DNA from: Candidatus Heimdallarchaeota archaeon
Lineage (GTDB): Archaea; Asgardarchaeota; Heimdallarchaeia; JABLTI01
Reading direction: 5' to 3'
Assembly (NCBI GenBank): GCA_018238155.1
Contig: JABCTZ010000039.1
Coordinates: 1-59,792, forward strand
DNA: 59,792 nt
Shown: piece after piece, positions 17,555-27,360 of the stretch
Numbering within the stretch: the first letter of the stretch is position 1
How the letters are laid out: every line of letters begins with the position of its first letter
Notes under the pieces: generated by a model
The model's input: the letters and a program-made list of their open reading frames with translations, nothing else
What the model was told of the DNA's origin: nothing
Database searches by the model: none
Made by a program: the position numbers and the translations under genes

Positions 17555-17656
17555 CTTTGGAAACCATCAAATATTTTACCGTATGATTTTATTAGCTTTA
17601 TATAAGTAGATGTGTTAAACATCTTATCCAATAGCTTTATTGTGTGAAGTGATTTT

Positions 17657-18727
17657 ATGGATAATAACAAACTACGAAAAGTAAAATTGGCTAGCATTTT
17701 AATTATATTGACTTTTTTAACAACTTCTGTTCTAAGTGTTACTAGTGGAGCTTTATCTCCACAAGCAGTTACTAATTCTAGCCCACAAGTTGTAGGGATA
17801 TATGGTGACCTATCAGATTCCGCAATCAATCTTGGTATGGAAGCATATCTAGATGGAATAGGCACGAATTTTGAAGTACTATCATTTAATCAAATACTGC
17901 AATTTAGAGGGCAAATTGTCATCTTTGCTCATGGTGATGAGCACGGTATTAAATTGTCAGAAAAATTGACCTTTACATGGGATGCTTTTTCCGTCTACCT
18001 TTCCTCTTCAAAAGCAGCGAAAATTATTCTTGCATCTTGCTTTGGCGCAAATGCAATTACAGACAGCTATACGGGACCAGAGCTCTTCTCTTGGAATGGA
18101 AATATTGATGCTCTTCTTATTGGCTATGCAGCAGCGTACTATACATTACAAGATCAAGAAAACAGTATTGATTATGTTTTAAACCAATTATTTAGTAGAG
18201 CAACATTGCTTGTAAGGAAGGAAGCTGAACCTGTATACTTAGCGCACACTCCTGGTGGCGGAGGAGGTGGCGGTGGTGGTGGCAGAGATTTTAGTTTATC
18301 TGAAAGTGGGTACACGCATGCCTACAAAATGCAAAATACTGGAAGAGGTGCCTTAGCAGGAAGAATATTCTGGGTCAATTTTGATAAAAATGAAGCTGGA
18401 ACACTGATGGAACTTCATGGTGCATTAAGTACTCTAATGGGTGAGATTGCTATCTTAAATCCTCCTTTAGTGGCACTTCTTCTTGCAATTTTAGCTGTAA
18501 ATGCAGTGCTAATTTTAATATCAAAAGCAAATCGCATTAGACACGACGCAAAATTTGGTGTGCAATTTTTCAAATATATACCATTAGTGAATTTTGTTTA
18601 TCATAATGGAAACGATGGGTATAAATTAAGTGGAATATTTTACCTGCCTCAAATATGTGCAAGTGGCATTTTCGGTTATTTTGGAATTGCAAATGTTCCT
18701 ACATATTGGACATATGTCAGAATGTAG
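17657..18727 (+). CDS. Membrane caspase-like (clan CD His-Cys) protein, paralogue 2
   Basis: 356 residues. Signal-like hydrophobic segment at about 10-30, then the caspase-like core: I-V-I-F-A-H-G with H92 and I-I-L-A-S-C with C128. A run of ten glycines follows (near residues 201-210), then a region with Y-T-H-A-Y and hydrophobic segments near 260-288 and 310-350. The order matches the genes at 705 and 58473, including the aromatic motif after the Gly linker (Y-T-Y-A in paralogue 3). The substrate is unknown; the core would lie outside the cell if the N-terminal segment is a signal. A lone gene with its own promoter. Confidence 0.6.
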   Translation: MDNNKLRKVKLASILIILTFLTTSVLSVTSGALSPQAVTNSSPQVVGIYGDLSDSAINLGMEAYLDGIGTNFEVLSFNQILQFRGQIVIFAHGDEHGIKLSEKLTFTWDAFSVYLSSSKAAKIILASCFGANAITDSYTGPELFSWNGNIDALLIGYAAAYYTLQDQENSIDYVLNQLFSRATLLVRKEAEPVYLAHTPGGGGGGGGGGRDFSLSESGYTHAYKMQNTGRGALAGRIFWVNFDKNEAGTLMELHGALSTLMGEIAILNPPLVALLLAILAVNAVLILISKANRIRHDAKFGVQFFKYIPLVNFVYHNGNDGYKLSGIFYLPQICASGIFGYFGIANVPTYWTYVRM

Positions 18728-18886
18728 ATTATTGTAGCATTTAACCAACAAACCAGAACAAAAATGTTCTCCCAAAAAAGATGGGATCAAAGAAAGGGTT
18801 TTTTTGATTCTCATCTAATTACTATTTTTTTCATTTTGCTTTCTTACTCATTTCTTTTGTCCAATCAATTCGCTCGTTTTGTGGAG

Positions 18887-19606
18887 TTACTTCCTTTCTT
18901 TTATCATTACTTCAGGGCAATCAGTTATTGTTATTCTATTGCGGCATATTGGGCATTTTTCTTTTTCTTTCAGCCACTTTTCCAGCAAGTCCTTTTTTGC
19001 GTAATGCCTACATTTCGGGCAGACGACAATTTTGTCTCCTTCTACATCTAGTCTAATTCCTGTTATCATGCATTTTTCTTCTTTCACTTCTTCTACGAAG
19101 AATATTTTTGTTATTGGTATTATCGTTTCTGCTTCCTCTATTGCTTCTTTTTTCTCTCCCTCGCTTTCTTCACTTCTCTCTAAATAACCCAACAGATAAT
19201 TGCACCTTTGTCTTACAAATGCTTTTTTCAAGGTTGTATTAACACCCATATCTTCCAAGAAGGATCTTATTATCTCTTCTAGAGAATTGCTTTTCGTATC
19301 TGCTAAAGCATAAATACCCATCATAACCGTTATCACTTCAAAAGGAGAACTTCTTTCTATCATTCTAATTCTTTCTTTTTGATTTCCTTCTGTTACTAGA
19401 TCTGTTAGTTGCAGATATACTTTCTTCCTTTTGAGTAATTGTATCAAAAAGTATACACCTACTGGCAGAAAAAGGAAGCAACATACGATTATTTTAATTG
19501 TCATTTCTCGCTTTTGTTGCCCCCAATAATACTCCAACAAATCGCCTTCATTGGGGATAACTTCCTCGTCCTCATAGCTATTCTTCTCTTTTGGTTTCAA
19601 AATCAA
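18887..19606 (-). CDS. Membrane protein with C-terminal RING-like zinc domain, copy 1
   Basis: 239 residues: acidic N-terminus, one hydrophobic segment (about 36-58), a helical middle, and a C-terminal zinc domain with C179, C196-x2-C199-x-H201 and C218-P-I-C221-R. The end (W-L-K-E-K-E-K-C-P-I-C-R) is that of RING E3 fingers, but some RING ligands are absent: C179 is followed by M-I-T-G rather than x2-C. It may bind one or two zinc ions as a treble clef. Asgard archaea encode ubiquitin-like systems with RING proteins, so an E3-like role at the membrane is possible. Copy 2 is at 20888 and a decayed copy at 13446. Confidence 0.6.
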   Translation of the reverse strand: MILKPKEKNSYEDEEVIPNEGDLLEYYWGQQKREMTIKIIVCCFLFLPVGVYFLIQLLKRKKVYLQLTDLVTEGNQKERIRMIERSSPFEVITVMMGIYALADTKSNSLEEIIRSFLEDMGVNTTLKKAFVRQRCNYLLGYLERSEESEGEKKEAIEEAETIIPITKIFFVEEVKEEKCMITGIRLDVEGDKIVVCPKCRHYAKKDLLEKWLKEKEKCPICRNRITITDCPEVMIKERK

Positions 19607-19879
19607 CTTAAATTTCCTCTTTCCATTTTAATCTTTAGCTGCTATAATAAAAAAAGAACAATTGTTGTTATGAGTCTTTATTAATTCAATAGGAGATGAG
19701 CGGCTAATCCAGGATTCAAACTAGTGAGAGATTTCAAACACTTTCAATCCTTTTTACTTTGAGAGAAACTTTTATTAATAAAAATTTAAAGTCAATAATT
19801 CCTTTTACAATAATACTTGGAGGGATAGACGATCAATCATTCTCAAAGCAGACTAAACCCTAGAAGAAATGTTCTTACT

Positions 19880-20875
19880 ATGAGCGTTACTTGTGTAGAT
19901 GAACGAATTGCTCCAAGAGTTCATATGCTTTCTTTTCGAGTGCCAGGAGCATGCGTATTCCCTCGAGAGAACGAGCCGTCTTATACCCTTGCTGCAATAC
20001 TTTTCTTCAATAAAACAGCAGGAGACATCTATAATGAAATTCGTGTGGTTATTGCTGATCACGGAATTCTAGGTAAGAATGGCTATTTTGGTTGTGGGAT
20101 GAATAACATATCGGAATCACTAACAGCTATGAAAGAAAAGTTGGATGAAGAAACTAACCTATCTAATGATGAAATTGACGACTATTTGAGAAGAGCACAA
20201 CTATATGATCTTAGCAGTTTGGGAGGAATAGGAAAACACGCAGCTTGGGAAGTAAACCAATTTAAAAAAATACCAGAAGAATACACATTGAAAAGTTTAC
20301 TTGGAAGAATTCTCCCAAATGATTTGGCTAAAGAAGAGATACCAAATGATCGATTAGTTATAACACAACCATTTGTTAATCAGGGTGGAATGTTGGAAAA
20401 TATCGATGAAAGAGGAATAAGTTTTGACGGAAACACTATGATCCATACCCTAGCAGGAAAATCAAGTATAAAAGAAGACTACGCGCTAACAAACGAATTA
20501 TTGATCTTTAGTTATTTGAAAGGAGAGACGGTAAGAGAAGTACTGGTCTTAGAACCAGCTATGAATGTGCTTGAACAATCTTCTCTTAGACGGTTCTTGC
20601 AAAGGGTACAACAAACCTCAATGTATTCGATTAAGAAAATAAGCAAACAAATAGCTCCAATTGTTAATCTACCAGAAGATAGTTGTTATCAATATTTAAC
20701 AAGTATTAAAGAAAATGCAATATCTTGTCTCTATGGTTCAGAAAGTGAACAACTCAACAGAGCCAGAATCACTGCAGAAGAAATCAAAAACACAGGATTG
20801 TTACCAAAGACTATAACCTGTAAGTATGGATTAGTAGATGTTGGGGGCAAAATTAAACAGCTAACTATTCTCTAG
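19880..20875 (+). CDS. Beta-carbonic-anhydrase-like protein (divergent)
   Basis: 331 residues with an ATG start. The N-terminus has C5-V-D7-E-R9, as in the zinc-binding C-x-D-x-R of beta-carbonic anhydrases, then R-V-P-G-A, and I-A-D-H61-G...F-G-C72-G, which looks like the second zinc motif. In true enzymes the His and Cys are two residues apart (H-x2-C); here ten residues separate them. The C-terminal 200 residues match nothing I recognise. It sits between two RING-like genes on the other strand. Carbonic anhydrase activity is uncertain; a zinc-binding relative is a fair reading. Confidence 0.4.
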   Translation: MSVTCVDERIAPRVHMLSFRVPGACVFPRENEPSYTLAAILFFNKTAGDIYNEIRVVIADHGILGKNGYFGCGMNNISESLTAMKEKLDEETNLSNDEIDDYLRRAQLYDLSSLGGIGKHAAWEVNQFKKIPEEYTLKSLLGRILPNDLAKEEIPNDRLVITQPFVNQGGMLENIDERGISFDGNTMIHTLAGKSSIKEDYALTNELLIFSYLKGETVREVLVLEPAMNVLEQSSLRRFLQRVQQTSMYSIKKISKQIAPIVNLPEDSCYQYLTSIKENAISCLYGSESEQLNRARITAEEIKNTGLLPKTITCKYGLVDVGGKIKQLTIL

Positions 20876-20887
20876 AATTAAGTGAAG

Positions 20888-21604
20888 TTATTTCCTTTCT
20901 TTTATTCTTACTTCAGGGCAATCCGTGATTGTTATTCTATTTCTGCATAGAGGACATTTTTCTATTTCGTTCAGCCACTTATCCAGTAATTCCTTTTTCG
21001 CGAAATGTCCACATTTCGGACAGGCGACAATTTTTTCTCCTTTTACGTCTATTCTAATTCCTGATATCATACATTTTTCTTCTTGTACTTTATCCTCTTC
21101 TACAAAGTATAGTTTTGTTATTGGTATTATCGTTTCTGCTGTTTCTGTTAGTTCTTTTGTTTTGAATCTACTTTCCTTTCTTCTCTTTGCTGTCCATAGT
21201 AAATCATCACATAAAGATCTTGCAGATGATGCTTTTATTGTTGCTTTAAATTCTAAAGCTTTCATGAAGACTCCTATTGTCTCTTCAAGTGCACTACTTT
21301 TCATATCTGCTAAAGCATAAAGCCCCATCATAATAGCTCTAACATTAAAAGAATCAATATTGTCATTTACTAGTCGGACTAGTTCTTTTTGATTCCCGTC
21401 TCGTATTAACTCAGTTATCTTCAGATAAGTTCGCTTACTTTTGCTAAATCGTATCAAATAGAATATTCCAACAGGAAGAAAAAAAATGAACCCCATGGAT
21501 ATATAAGCTATTAGTAGGAACTTTTGCTCTGTCCAATATCCCACTAATAAATTTCCATCATCGATTTCCTCATAACTATTCGTTTCATATGTTTCAAAAA
21601 CCAA
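20888..21604 (-). CDS. Membrane protein with C-terminal RING-like zinc domain, copy 2
   Basis: 238 residues, full-length paralogue of the gene at 18887: same acidic start, membrane segment (about 30-55), helical middle and C-terminal zinc domain (C-M-I-S-G, C-P-K-C-G-H, C-P-L-C-R). The zinc ligands are all conserved between the copies, while the middle diverges, so both are likely functional. It ends 12 bp from the convergent carbonic-anhydrase-like gene. An E3-like or zinc scaffold role is an inference. Confidence 0.6.
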   Translation of the reverse strand: MVFETYETNSYEEIDDGNLLVGYWTEQKFLLIAYISMGFIFFLPVGIFYLIRFSKSKRTYLKITELIRDGNQKELVRLVNDNIDSFNVRAIMMGLYALADMKSSALEETIGVFMKALEFKATIKASSARSLCDDLLWTAKRRKESRFKTKELTETAETIIPITKLYFVEEDKVQEEKCMISGIRIDVKGEKIVACPKCGHFAKKELLDKWLNEIEKCPLCRNRITITDCPEVRIKERK

Positions 21605-21665
21605 CTTACATTTCCTCTTTCCAATCTATTCTTTAACTGCTAATAATATGGAAAGTATTTTACCT

Positions 21666-22172
21666 TTATTTTCTTTTTGCTTCCTTTCTCATCTCTTTAG
21701 CCCATTCTTTTGCTCGCGTTGTTTGCTCTTCTGTATTGTTTGTTAGAGGATCAATGAATTCAGTTTCACCTATGACAGTATTTTCTGTTAAATATTCCTT
21801 TGTTTTTTCGCATACTTTTAAGCCACTGCCTTCTCCAGAGCAGCTACAATACAGAGCGAATTTCTTTCCAGTGAAATTTACTTCAGTCAGCATTGAACGT
21901 ACCGCAGGATTCATACTCCAAGCCCATACAGGTGACCCAAGAAAGATCAAATCATATTTTTGCAAATCTTTTTCGAACGGTTTTATTTTCGCCTTTCTTT
22001 TTGTCATTGCTTCAAAGCCCCCTTTCATATACATCCCGAACCCTGTGCCTTTGATGTCTTTTTCTCTTTGTATCTCGAGAATATCTGCTTTGACTTCTTT
22101 AGCAATTATTTCTGCTATATGTTTTGTATTTCCTGTTTTTGAATAATATAACACAAGTGTTTTCATGATCAA
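21666..22172 (-). CDS. Flavodoxin family protein
   Basis: 168 residues. It begins with the FMN phosphate-binding loop L-V-L-Y-Y-S-K-T-G-N-T and continues with the flavodoxin alternation: L-I-F-L-G-S-P-V-W-A-W (the isoalloxazine loop) and F-A-L-Y-C-S-C-S-G-E-G. The length fits short-chain flavodoxins of anaerobes, which carry electrons between cytosolic redox enzymes. The Met three codons in (22166) is an equally good start. No redox partner lies next to it. Confidence 0.9.
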   Translation of the reverse strand: MIMKTLVLYYSKTGNTKHIAEIIAKEVKADILEIQREKDIKGTGFGMYMKGGFEAMTKRKAKIKPFEKDLQKYDLIFLGSPVWAWSMNPAVRSMLTEVNFTGKKFALYCSCSGEGSGLKVCEKTKEYLTENTVIGETEFIDPLTNNTEEQTTRAKEWAKEMRKEAKRK

Positions 22173-22369
22173 TCACTTTTATTTTTTATTAGAAAGTCAA
22201 TTCACTTTCTTTTACAGAATAATCTGGTATTTATTTATTAAAAGCCTTCGAAATTTTTGTAAAAAGAGGGATTTTATAGTTACTACCGTACCTCTTCATC
22301 TTAACAATACTTATAATTTTCTATGTTAAGAGATAGTAAGCTTTTAATTCAAAAGAAGGGTAAATCAAA

Positions 22370-22786
22370 ATGTCAATTAAATGTAGAAATTGTGGAGCTG
22401 AAAACGAACAAACAGTAAATTTCTGCGGTTCATGTGGTGCTCAACTGATATTTGCAAGAGTAGCAGCAACAAATGGTGCTGAAACCATCTGCCCAAATTG
22501 TGGGAATAGGAATCCATCCAAATTTAATAACTGTCCAAAATGTGGTTCATCATTAAGACAGCAAAGTGTTCCCCCATCTCAACCAATTTATCAGCAAGAA
22601 ACTAAGAAGTTCAAATGGTGGAAATTATTTACTTGGCCATTTATTTGTTTGGTTAATTTAACGGAAAGCTGCTGTAGCTGTTGTTGTGGCTCCTGTTGTG
22701 ATACTGGAAGTAGTAATAAATCTCTTAAACAAGAGGTTGCAGAAGAAGTAGCTGAAAATGTTCTTGGTTCACTTTTAGGTGATTGA
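22370..22786 (+). CDS. Double zinc-ribbon protein with Cys-rich amphipathic segment
   Basis: 138 residues. Two zinc ribbons: C-R-N-C...C-G-S-C (residues 5-22) and C-P-N-C...C-P-K-C (about 43-60). A Pro/Gln linker and an aromatic, membrane-leaning stretch (W-W-K-L-F-T-W-P-F-I-C-L-V) follow, then a cluster of eight Cys in about twelve residues and an acidic helix. The Cys cluster beside a hydrophobic patch resembles lipid-modified or metal-binding segments. The function is unknown; it may be a membrane-associated adaptor. Confidence 0.6.
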   Translation: MSIKCRNCGAENEQTVNFCGSCGAQLIFARVAATNGAETICPNCGNRNPSKFNNCPKCGSSLRQQSVPPSQPIYQQETKKFKWWKLFTWPFICLVNLTESCCSCCCGSCCDTGSSNKSLKQEVAEEVAENVLGSLLGD

Positions 22787-23000
22787 AATTATATTGTTTT
22801 AAATAACAATTCCTTCTATTTTTTTATTATTAGTTTTATTTTTTATTCCAAAGAGATTAAGGAAGACCTCAATAAAGAAAGAATTGCTAGTAAGGGATTT
22901 TTTATTCTTTTAATGAATAAAGTTCTTGGGCGTAAAGTTCTAAAGGTAGAAATTCTATACTCTGAGATACGATTAAAGTTCTAAGAAAGGGAACAACACT

Positions 23001-25442
23001 ATGAAGAGAAGTAACAGCTTTTTCCTAATATTATTAATAATAATGAGCATTGGCTTTGAACTAAATGCATCTGCAATTAGCAGTTCAGAACTAATCAATC
23101 GACCAAAAAATATTCCAATGAATAGTACTTCTGGAGAAATCACTTTCCCCTTTGGTAAGAATCTCCATCTTGATGGTAACAACTACTGGAATATGACCGA
23201 TTTGTTAGATGTAAACCAAACATTAGATAATCTCGCAGATTTTACCACTGAAGGTATAACAGCTTTCTCAGGTGATGATGTCATACCAGCTGTAAGTGCA
23301 AACAGACATTTAGTTAACGTTACACTCCTAAACTCAACTATTTGGAATGATAACGACATTGGTGAAGGAGAAATTTATTTCAATGTAACAATAAATGGCA
23401 ATTTCACTAAAACCATCAATTATGGCGCAAATGATGGTGATACTCTTGACCTTAATCTAGCAGTATTTTACGCTTGGTGTATAGTCCTTGATATCACCGT
23501 TGAAGTTTGGGAAGATGATCCCGCACCACAACCAGATGATGAACTAGGAATATATCATTATGCAACAACTAACCCAGTATCGCAAACCATTACTGGAAAT
23601 ACTACTATTGGTGATGCACAAGTATGGCTAGAAATAGATGTACAAGATACTACATCAGGAGTAACAGCTGAAGTTCTTGCAGATGGTTGTAAACCATATT
23701 TTTACTTTACTGACGAAACAGGAGCAACCGAGGAAGCAAATGAAACCTACGCTCGAGTGTTAGTTGGACCCGATGGGGATGCAGGACTAACAACAGCAAT
23801 TTGTATTCAATATATCTTTTGCTGGGATAAAGAGAACTTTCCATTTCCAATTAATGTGCAATTCCATGAAGACGATTACGAGCAATTCTTGATATTTATC
23901 GATCCAAGCGATTTGATGCATCCATATAGATATGTCTTTGATGACGGTAGCTATATTTCCAATACGCGCTCTCAAAGGATAGCTATCTGGGAAGACCACG
24001 CAACAACTGCTGTGCTCGAGACAGAAGCTTTTAGCTCTGAAGAGCTAACACCACTCATTGGCGATAATTACACTGCAAAATACAAATACTTTAACATGTC
24101 CGTTGTAACAGATGAGTTCCGTATGGGAACAAGTGGGATACAAACAATGAACTTGCTGGTGCAAACATCTTTCCACAACTTCCAAGAAGGACAACCAGGA
24201 ATTTTTGATATCACAACAAGTGAATTAGGATTCAACTATGCAATAGATGAATTGAATGACTCGAAAATAGCAGAATTCTTTAGAATGCATTATTACGCTT
24301 TCGAACAAGGATTATGGTGGATAGCTCATCTAGGGTTGGAATATCCTAAAGTACATCCGTTCACCTTTGATGTGGTAAATCCGTTCAGTTTTCCATACCT
24401 GATAAATGGTTACCCAAATGTAGTGGATGATATAGATGCATTCGAGGAAGCAAACAGTAATTTCATCAACTATGAATATGGCATAGACCTCACCCTCGCA
24501 CTGCTAATGAAAGCCAGGTATACGATAACCTCTCCTGAACTAGTGAACCCAGGGGATACATTCGATGCTACAATTGAAATCGAAATACTTGAAGACGACA
24601 CAGAAATTGCCTTGCTATACGATCTCTTCTTAAATGGAACGATAAAAGCACTATTCTTTAATCAGAACTTTTTATTTGACCACGAAGGAAAAGTAAGTGT
24701 GAATATACCAATAGGCAAACTGAGCTTGCTACTCTCACTGCTAGGATATCAACCATATGAACAAAGTGGGTTGAGCATAGACAGTAGTGGCTATTTAACA
24801 ATGGATCACCTGTATTTAGCACCAAACCTACTTGGAACAATAATGGCACTAAATATGACTCTAGATATTTGGGATATGATAAAAGGAGAATTACCAGGTT
24901 ACTACCCAGCAACAGAGAAACCATTAAACCTACTAGATTATTTCATGGAGTCAATTGAACTAACATTAGGAGCAGGATTTGAAGGCTATAATACTGGAAC
25001 AATCAGTTCAAACAATACCGCTTTAGCAACTGTAGGAACAGATGAATTCACTTTTGATGGAACAACAATGTCAACAACAACAGAGGTAACAGTAGCTGAA
25101 GATATTAGTACGACCACCGGATTTGAAATTGTTCTTGATGATATGCTATTTACCTATGAATTCTTTGCTGATTGGGGACTGGATATAAACTTTGGAAATA
25201 TCATAGCACTAATTGCACCCCAATATGCTGAAATGAATTTCGATATCGGAACCTTCCCATCAATAATAGTGGATTCTGATGATAGCCTGATCGATAGCGA
25301 TTCAACGGTAACGAAAACAACGACAGTAACTCTCGACTCTATTACCCCAACGAATACAGGTGGAATAATTCCTACAATACTAACCTTGTTAGCTATTTCT
25401 GGTTTAGGAACGCTTGTTATTATTCGAAAACGAAAGAAGTGA
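23001..25442 (+). CDS. Large secreted surface protein with C-terminal membrane anchor
   Basis: 813 residues: signal peptide (about 1-24), an extracellular part rich in Asp, Asn and Thr with C2/beta-sandwich-like stretches (D-I-T-V-E-V-W-E-D-D-P), a long middle with more hydrophobic segments (about 480-640), a Ser/Thr/Asp stalk, and a C-terminal tail: T-G-G-I-I-P, a hydrophobic helix and R-K-R-K-K. That tail is typical of archaeal surface proteins anchored by one helix and perhaps processed by an archaeosortase. The substrate or role is unknown. Confidence 0.65.
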   Translation: MKRSNSFFLILLIIMSIGFELNASAISSSELINRPKNIPMNSTSGEITFPFGKNLHLDGNNYWNMTDLLDVNQTLDNLADFTTEGITAFSGDDVIPAVSANRHLVNVTLLNSTIWNDNDIGEGEIYFNVTINGNFTKTINYGANDGDTLDLNLAVFYAWCIVLDITVEVWEDDPAPQPDDELGIYHYATTNPVSQTITGNTTIGDAQVWLEIDVQDTTSGVTAEVLADGCKPYFYFTDETGATEEANETYARVLVGPDGDAGLTTAICIQYIFCWDKENFPFPINVQFHEDDYEQFLIFIDPSDLMHPYRYVFDDGSYISNTRSQRIAIWEDHATTAVLETEAFSSEELTPLIGDNYTAKYKYFNMSVVTDEFRMGTSGIQTMNLLVQTSFHNFQEGQPGIFDITTSELGFNYAIDELNDSKIAEFFRMHYYAFEQGLWWIAHLGLEYPKVHPFTFDVVNPFSFPYLINGYPNVVDDIDAFEEANSNFINYEYGIDLTLALLMKARYTITSPELVNPGDTFDATIEIEILEDDTEIALLYDLFLNGTIKALFFNQNFLFDHEGKVSVNIPIGKLSLLLSLLGYQPYEQSGLSIDSSGYLTMDHLYLAPNLLGTIMALNMTLDIWDMIKGELPGYYPATEKPLNLLDYFMESIELTLGAGFEGYNTGTISSNNTALATVGTDEFTFDGTTMSTTTEVTVAEDISTTTGFEIVLDDMLFTYEFFADWGLDINFGNIIALIAPQYAEMNFDIGTFPSIIVDSDDSLIDSDSTVTKTTTVTLDSITPTNTGGIIPTILTLLAISGLGTLVIIRKRKK

Positions 25443-25456
25443 TTTTTCACTTCTTT
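25433..25456. terminator. Bidirectional hairpin terminator
   Basis: A perfect 10-bp inverted repeat, AAAGAAGTGA / TCACTTCTTT, with a TTTT loop spans the end of the surface-protein gene and the gap to the convergent gene at 25470. T-rich DNA follows on the plus strand. It can end transcription from both sides. Confidence 0.65.
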
Positions 25457-25469
25457 ATTAGTTAATTTT

Positions 25470-25844
25470 TTAATTAGTAACTAATACTATTTTCTTTAAC
25501 TTTTCACTAAATTTATCCAATATTATTCTTAATTGTTTTTCATTTTTGATTAATTGATAACGTTTGTTTTTATGAATGTATACTGGCAGAGGAAATGAAT
25601 TATCTATTATTTGTGTTGCATCTTTTGGCAATTTTGGTGGAATAATATTTCTTTTTATAATAATATTCTTACCTAAAAAGAGTTGTGAGCTATATTCTTT
25701 CAAACTGATTTCTTTTAATTCCTTCATAACCCTTAAATCATCAGGTTTTTTACTAACAATTATTGGTGATTCAAATTCAATATCCAATTGCTCTAAATGG
25801 TCATTTTTTAGAATTTGAATTCTACCAATATCTAATTCGGACAT
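25470..25844 (-). CDS. Unknown small protein at the edge of the defence island
   Basis: 124 residues, Lys-rich, predicted mixed alpha/beta, no membrane segment. I recognise no motif; it contains V-S-K-K-P-D-D-L and I-I-K-R-N-I-I-P-P-K. It lies 146 bp downstream of the PLD-family gene and in the same direction, so it may be the last gene of the viperin operon or a separate unit. Confidence 0.45.
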   Translation of the reverse strand: MSELDIGRIQILKNDHLEQLDIEFESPIIVSKKPDDLRVMKELKEISLKEYSSQLFLGKNIIIKRNIIPPKLPKDATQIIDNSFPLPVYIHKNKRYQLIKNEKQLRIILDKFSEKLKKIVLVTN

Positions 25845-25989
25845 TCTCCCACCCTTTTCTGTGATTTGAATGTTTGCTAAATAGAAGAATAACTATCTCG
25901 ACCAAAAAGCAATACTAAATTTACAATGAGAGGGTCAACAGTTAACAATAATACATGATAACTTAATATAAAATTTAATATTTTCAAAT

Positions 25990-27360
25990 CTACTTTGTTC
26001 TTTTAGTATTTTTCTGTTTACTTCTTGGCAGATATTCCCATAGAAATGTAAATGTTTTTGCTGATTCCTTCAATCCTTCAGGTATTTTCAACATGGACTC
26101 AAAATCCTTTACGTCTCTTATTTTTTCGTTATCTAATTCCCCTAAAGTTATTTCTTTATTCTCTACTATCTGAAAATGTTCTTTATTCTTTTTCCACCTT
26201 ATATAGGAACCTGTTTTCAAGTTTTTTATTTTTTTACTGTTGAAAAACGTTGCAGGTATAATCTCATTCCAGGATTTTACTATTGGTAGAATAATCTGAA
26301 TCTGTTCCTTCGTAAGAAAGATTCCTACATCATAACTATCATTAAAACTTTGTGAGGTAAGATTTCCGGTAAAAATCATACCGATTGACTTTCCCTTCTC
26401 CTCAATAAACATTCCTTTCATATGTAATAATGTGTGACCTTTAATTTGAGCGCCACTTTCTTTTAGCTTAGCTAAAGGTTCAACACCCTTTCGACTTGGA
26501 CGTGTATAGATATGTAATTTTCTCCCATTTTGTAGTTGTTTAATAAGGATATCAAAGAGAGAAGTAGATTGTTCAATTGAGAAAGTACATAAATGAATTG
26601 GTCCTGTTGTTTCTTTAATTGTTTCTTCCAGAGTATCCTTAAAACCTATATCTTGATTAGCGCCGAATATATGGTCAATTTTTAGTTTGTCAAATAAATT
26701 TTCATTTATTTTCTTAACAGATCTTAGAGACTCTTTAGAGAGAGATTCGTGCTCTGCTTGATACCAAAAAGCATAGCAGAATGTATTGAATAGATTAACA
26801 ATTTGTTTTTTATTTAGTTTAATACCTATTTCTAAATTTTTTGATAAAGCGTGTTGAGTGAAATTTGCACTTGAAAGATAGCCTGCAGGATTTTCATTTT
26901 TGGGGTCAATTAAAACATATTTAGCATGGAAATGACGTGCTGTTCTAATAAAACATTTTGTTTTTAAAATTCTCAATAATTTTTTATGCTCATCAATTCT
27001 ATCATTTTCAGTTTCGCTTTCTTTACCTTGATCTTTATTTAATCGTTGTTCTGAAGCAGTTAGAAGATAGATTCTTACACCTTTTTTCGAAGCCTTTAGA
27101 AGAGCATTTGTAATTTCAGTTTCTTGAATTAAGAAAGAGCAAATAACTACTAATTCTTTAGCTTTTTCAATTGCTTTTGAAATTTCTCTTTCAAAAATAC
27201 GATTCTTTCCAATAAACCATATATCAGGAGAATAGAATTCTTTCATTTTATTATCAAAATCACCTGATGTATCAATATGCCAGATGTTCTCTAAAGATAA
27301 AAGATTATCAATAGTTTTTTTATTATTTTTTAACAACACTTTCAAATTCTTTTGACTCAT
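25990..27360 (-). CDS. PLD-superfamily protein with two HKD motifs
   Basis: 456 residues. Two HxK motifs lie on one chain: F-H-A-K-Y-V-L-I-D...S-S-A-N-F-T near residue 145 and L-H-M-K-G-M-F-I...F-T-G-N-L-T near 310, which together would form one active site. The strong G-N-L-T / S-A-N-F-T loops are typical of the nuclease branch. In the second motif the Asp position is Glu (F-I-E-E). It starts next to the stop of the gene at 27361 and is last of four tightly packed genes: viperin, helicase, unknown, PLD. A nuclease effector of that system is likely. Confidence 0.8.
   Translation of the reverse strand: MSQKNLKVLLKNNKKTIDNLLSLENIWHIDTSGDFDNKMKEFYSPDIWFIGKNRIFEREISKAIEKAKELVVICSFLIQETEITNALLKASKKGVRIYLLTASEQRLNKDQGKESETENDRIDEHKKLLRILKTKCFIRTARHFHAKYVLIDPKNENPAGYLSSANFTQHALSKNLEIGIKLNKKQIVNLFNTFCYAFWYQAEHESLSKESLRSVKKINENLFDKLKIDHIFGANQDIGFKDTLEETIKETTGPIHLCTFSIEQSTSLFDILIKQLQNGRKLHIYTRPSRKGVEPLAKLKESGAQIKGHTLLHMKGMFIEEKGKSIGMIFTGNLTSQSFNDSYDVGIFLTKEQIQIILPIVKSWNEIIPATFFNSKKIKNLKTGSYIRWKKNKEHFQIVENKEITLGELDNEKIRDVKDFESMLKIPEGLKESAKTFTFLWEYLPRSKQKNTKRTK

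Noticed and set aside
19685..19740. tRNA-like T-arm (GGATTCAAAC) on the minus strand
   Set aside because: T-stem pairing fails at several positions and no acceptor or CCA is present.
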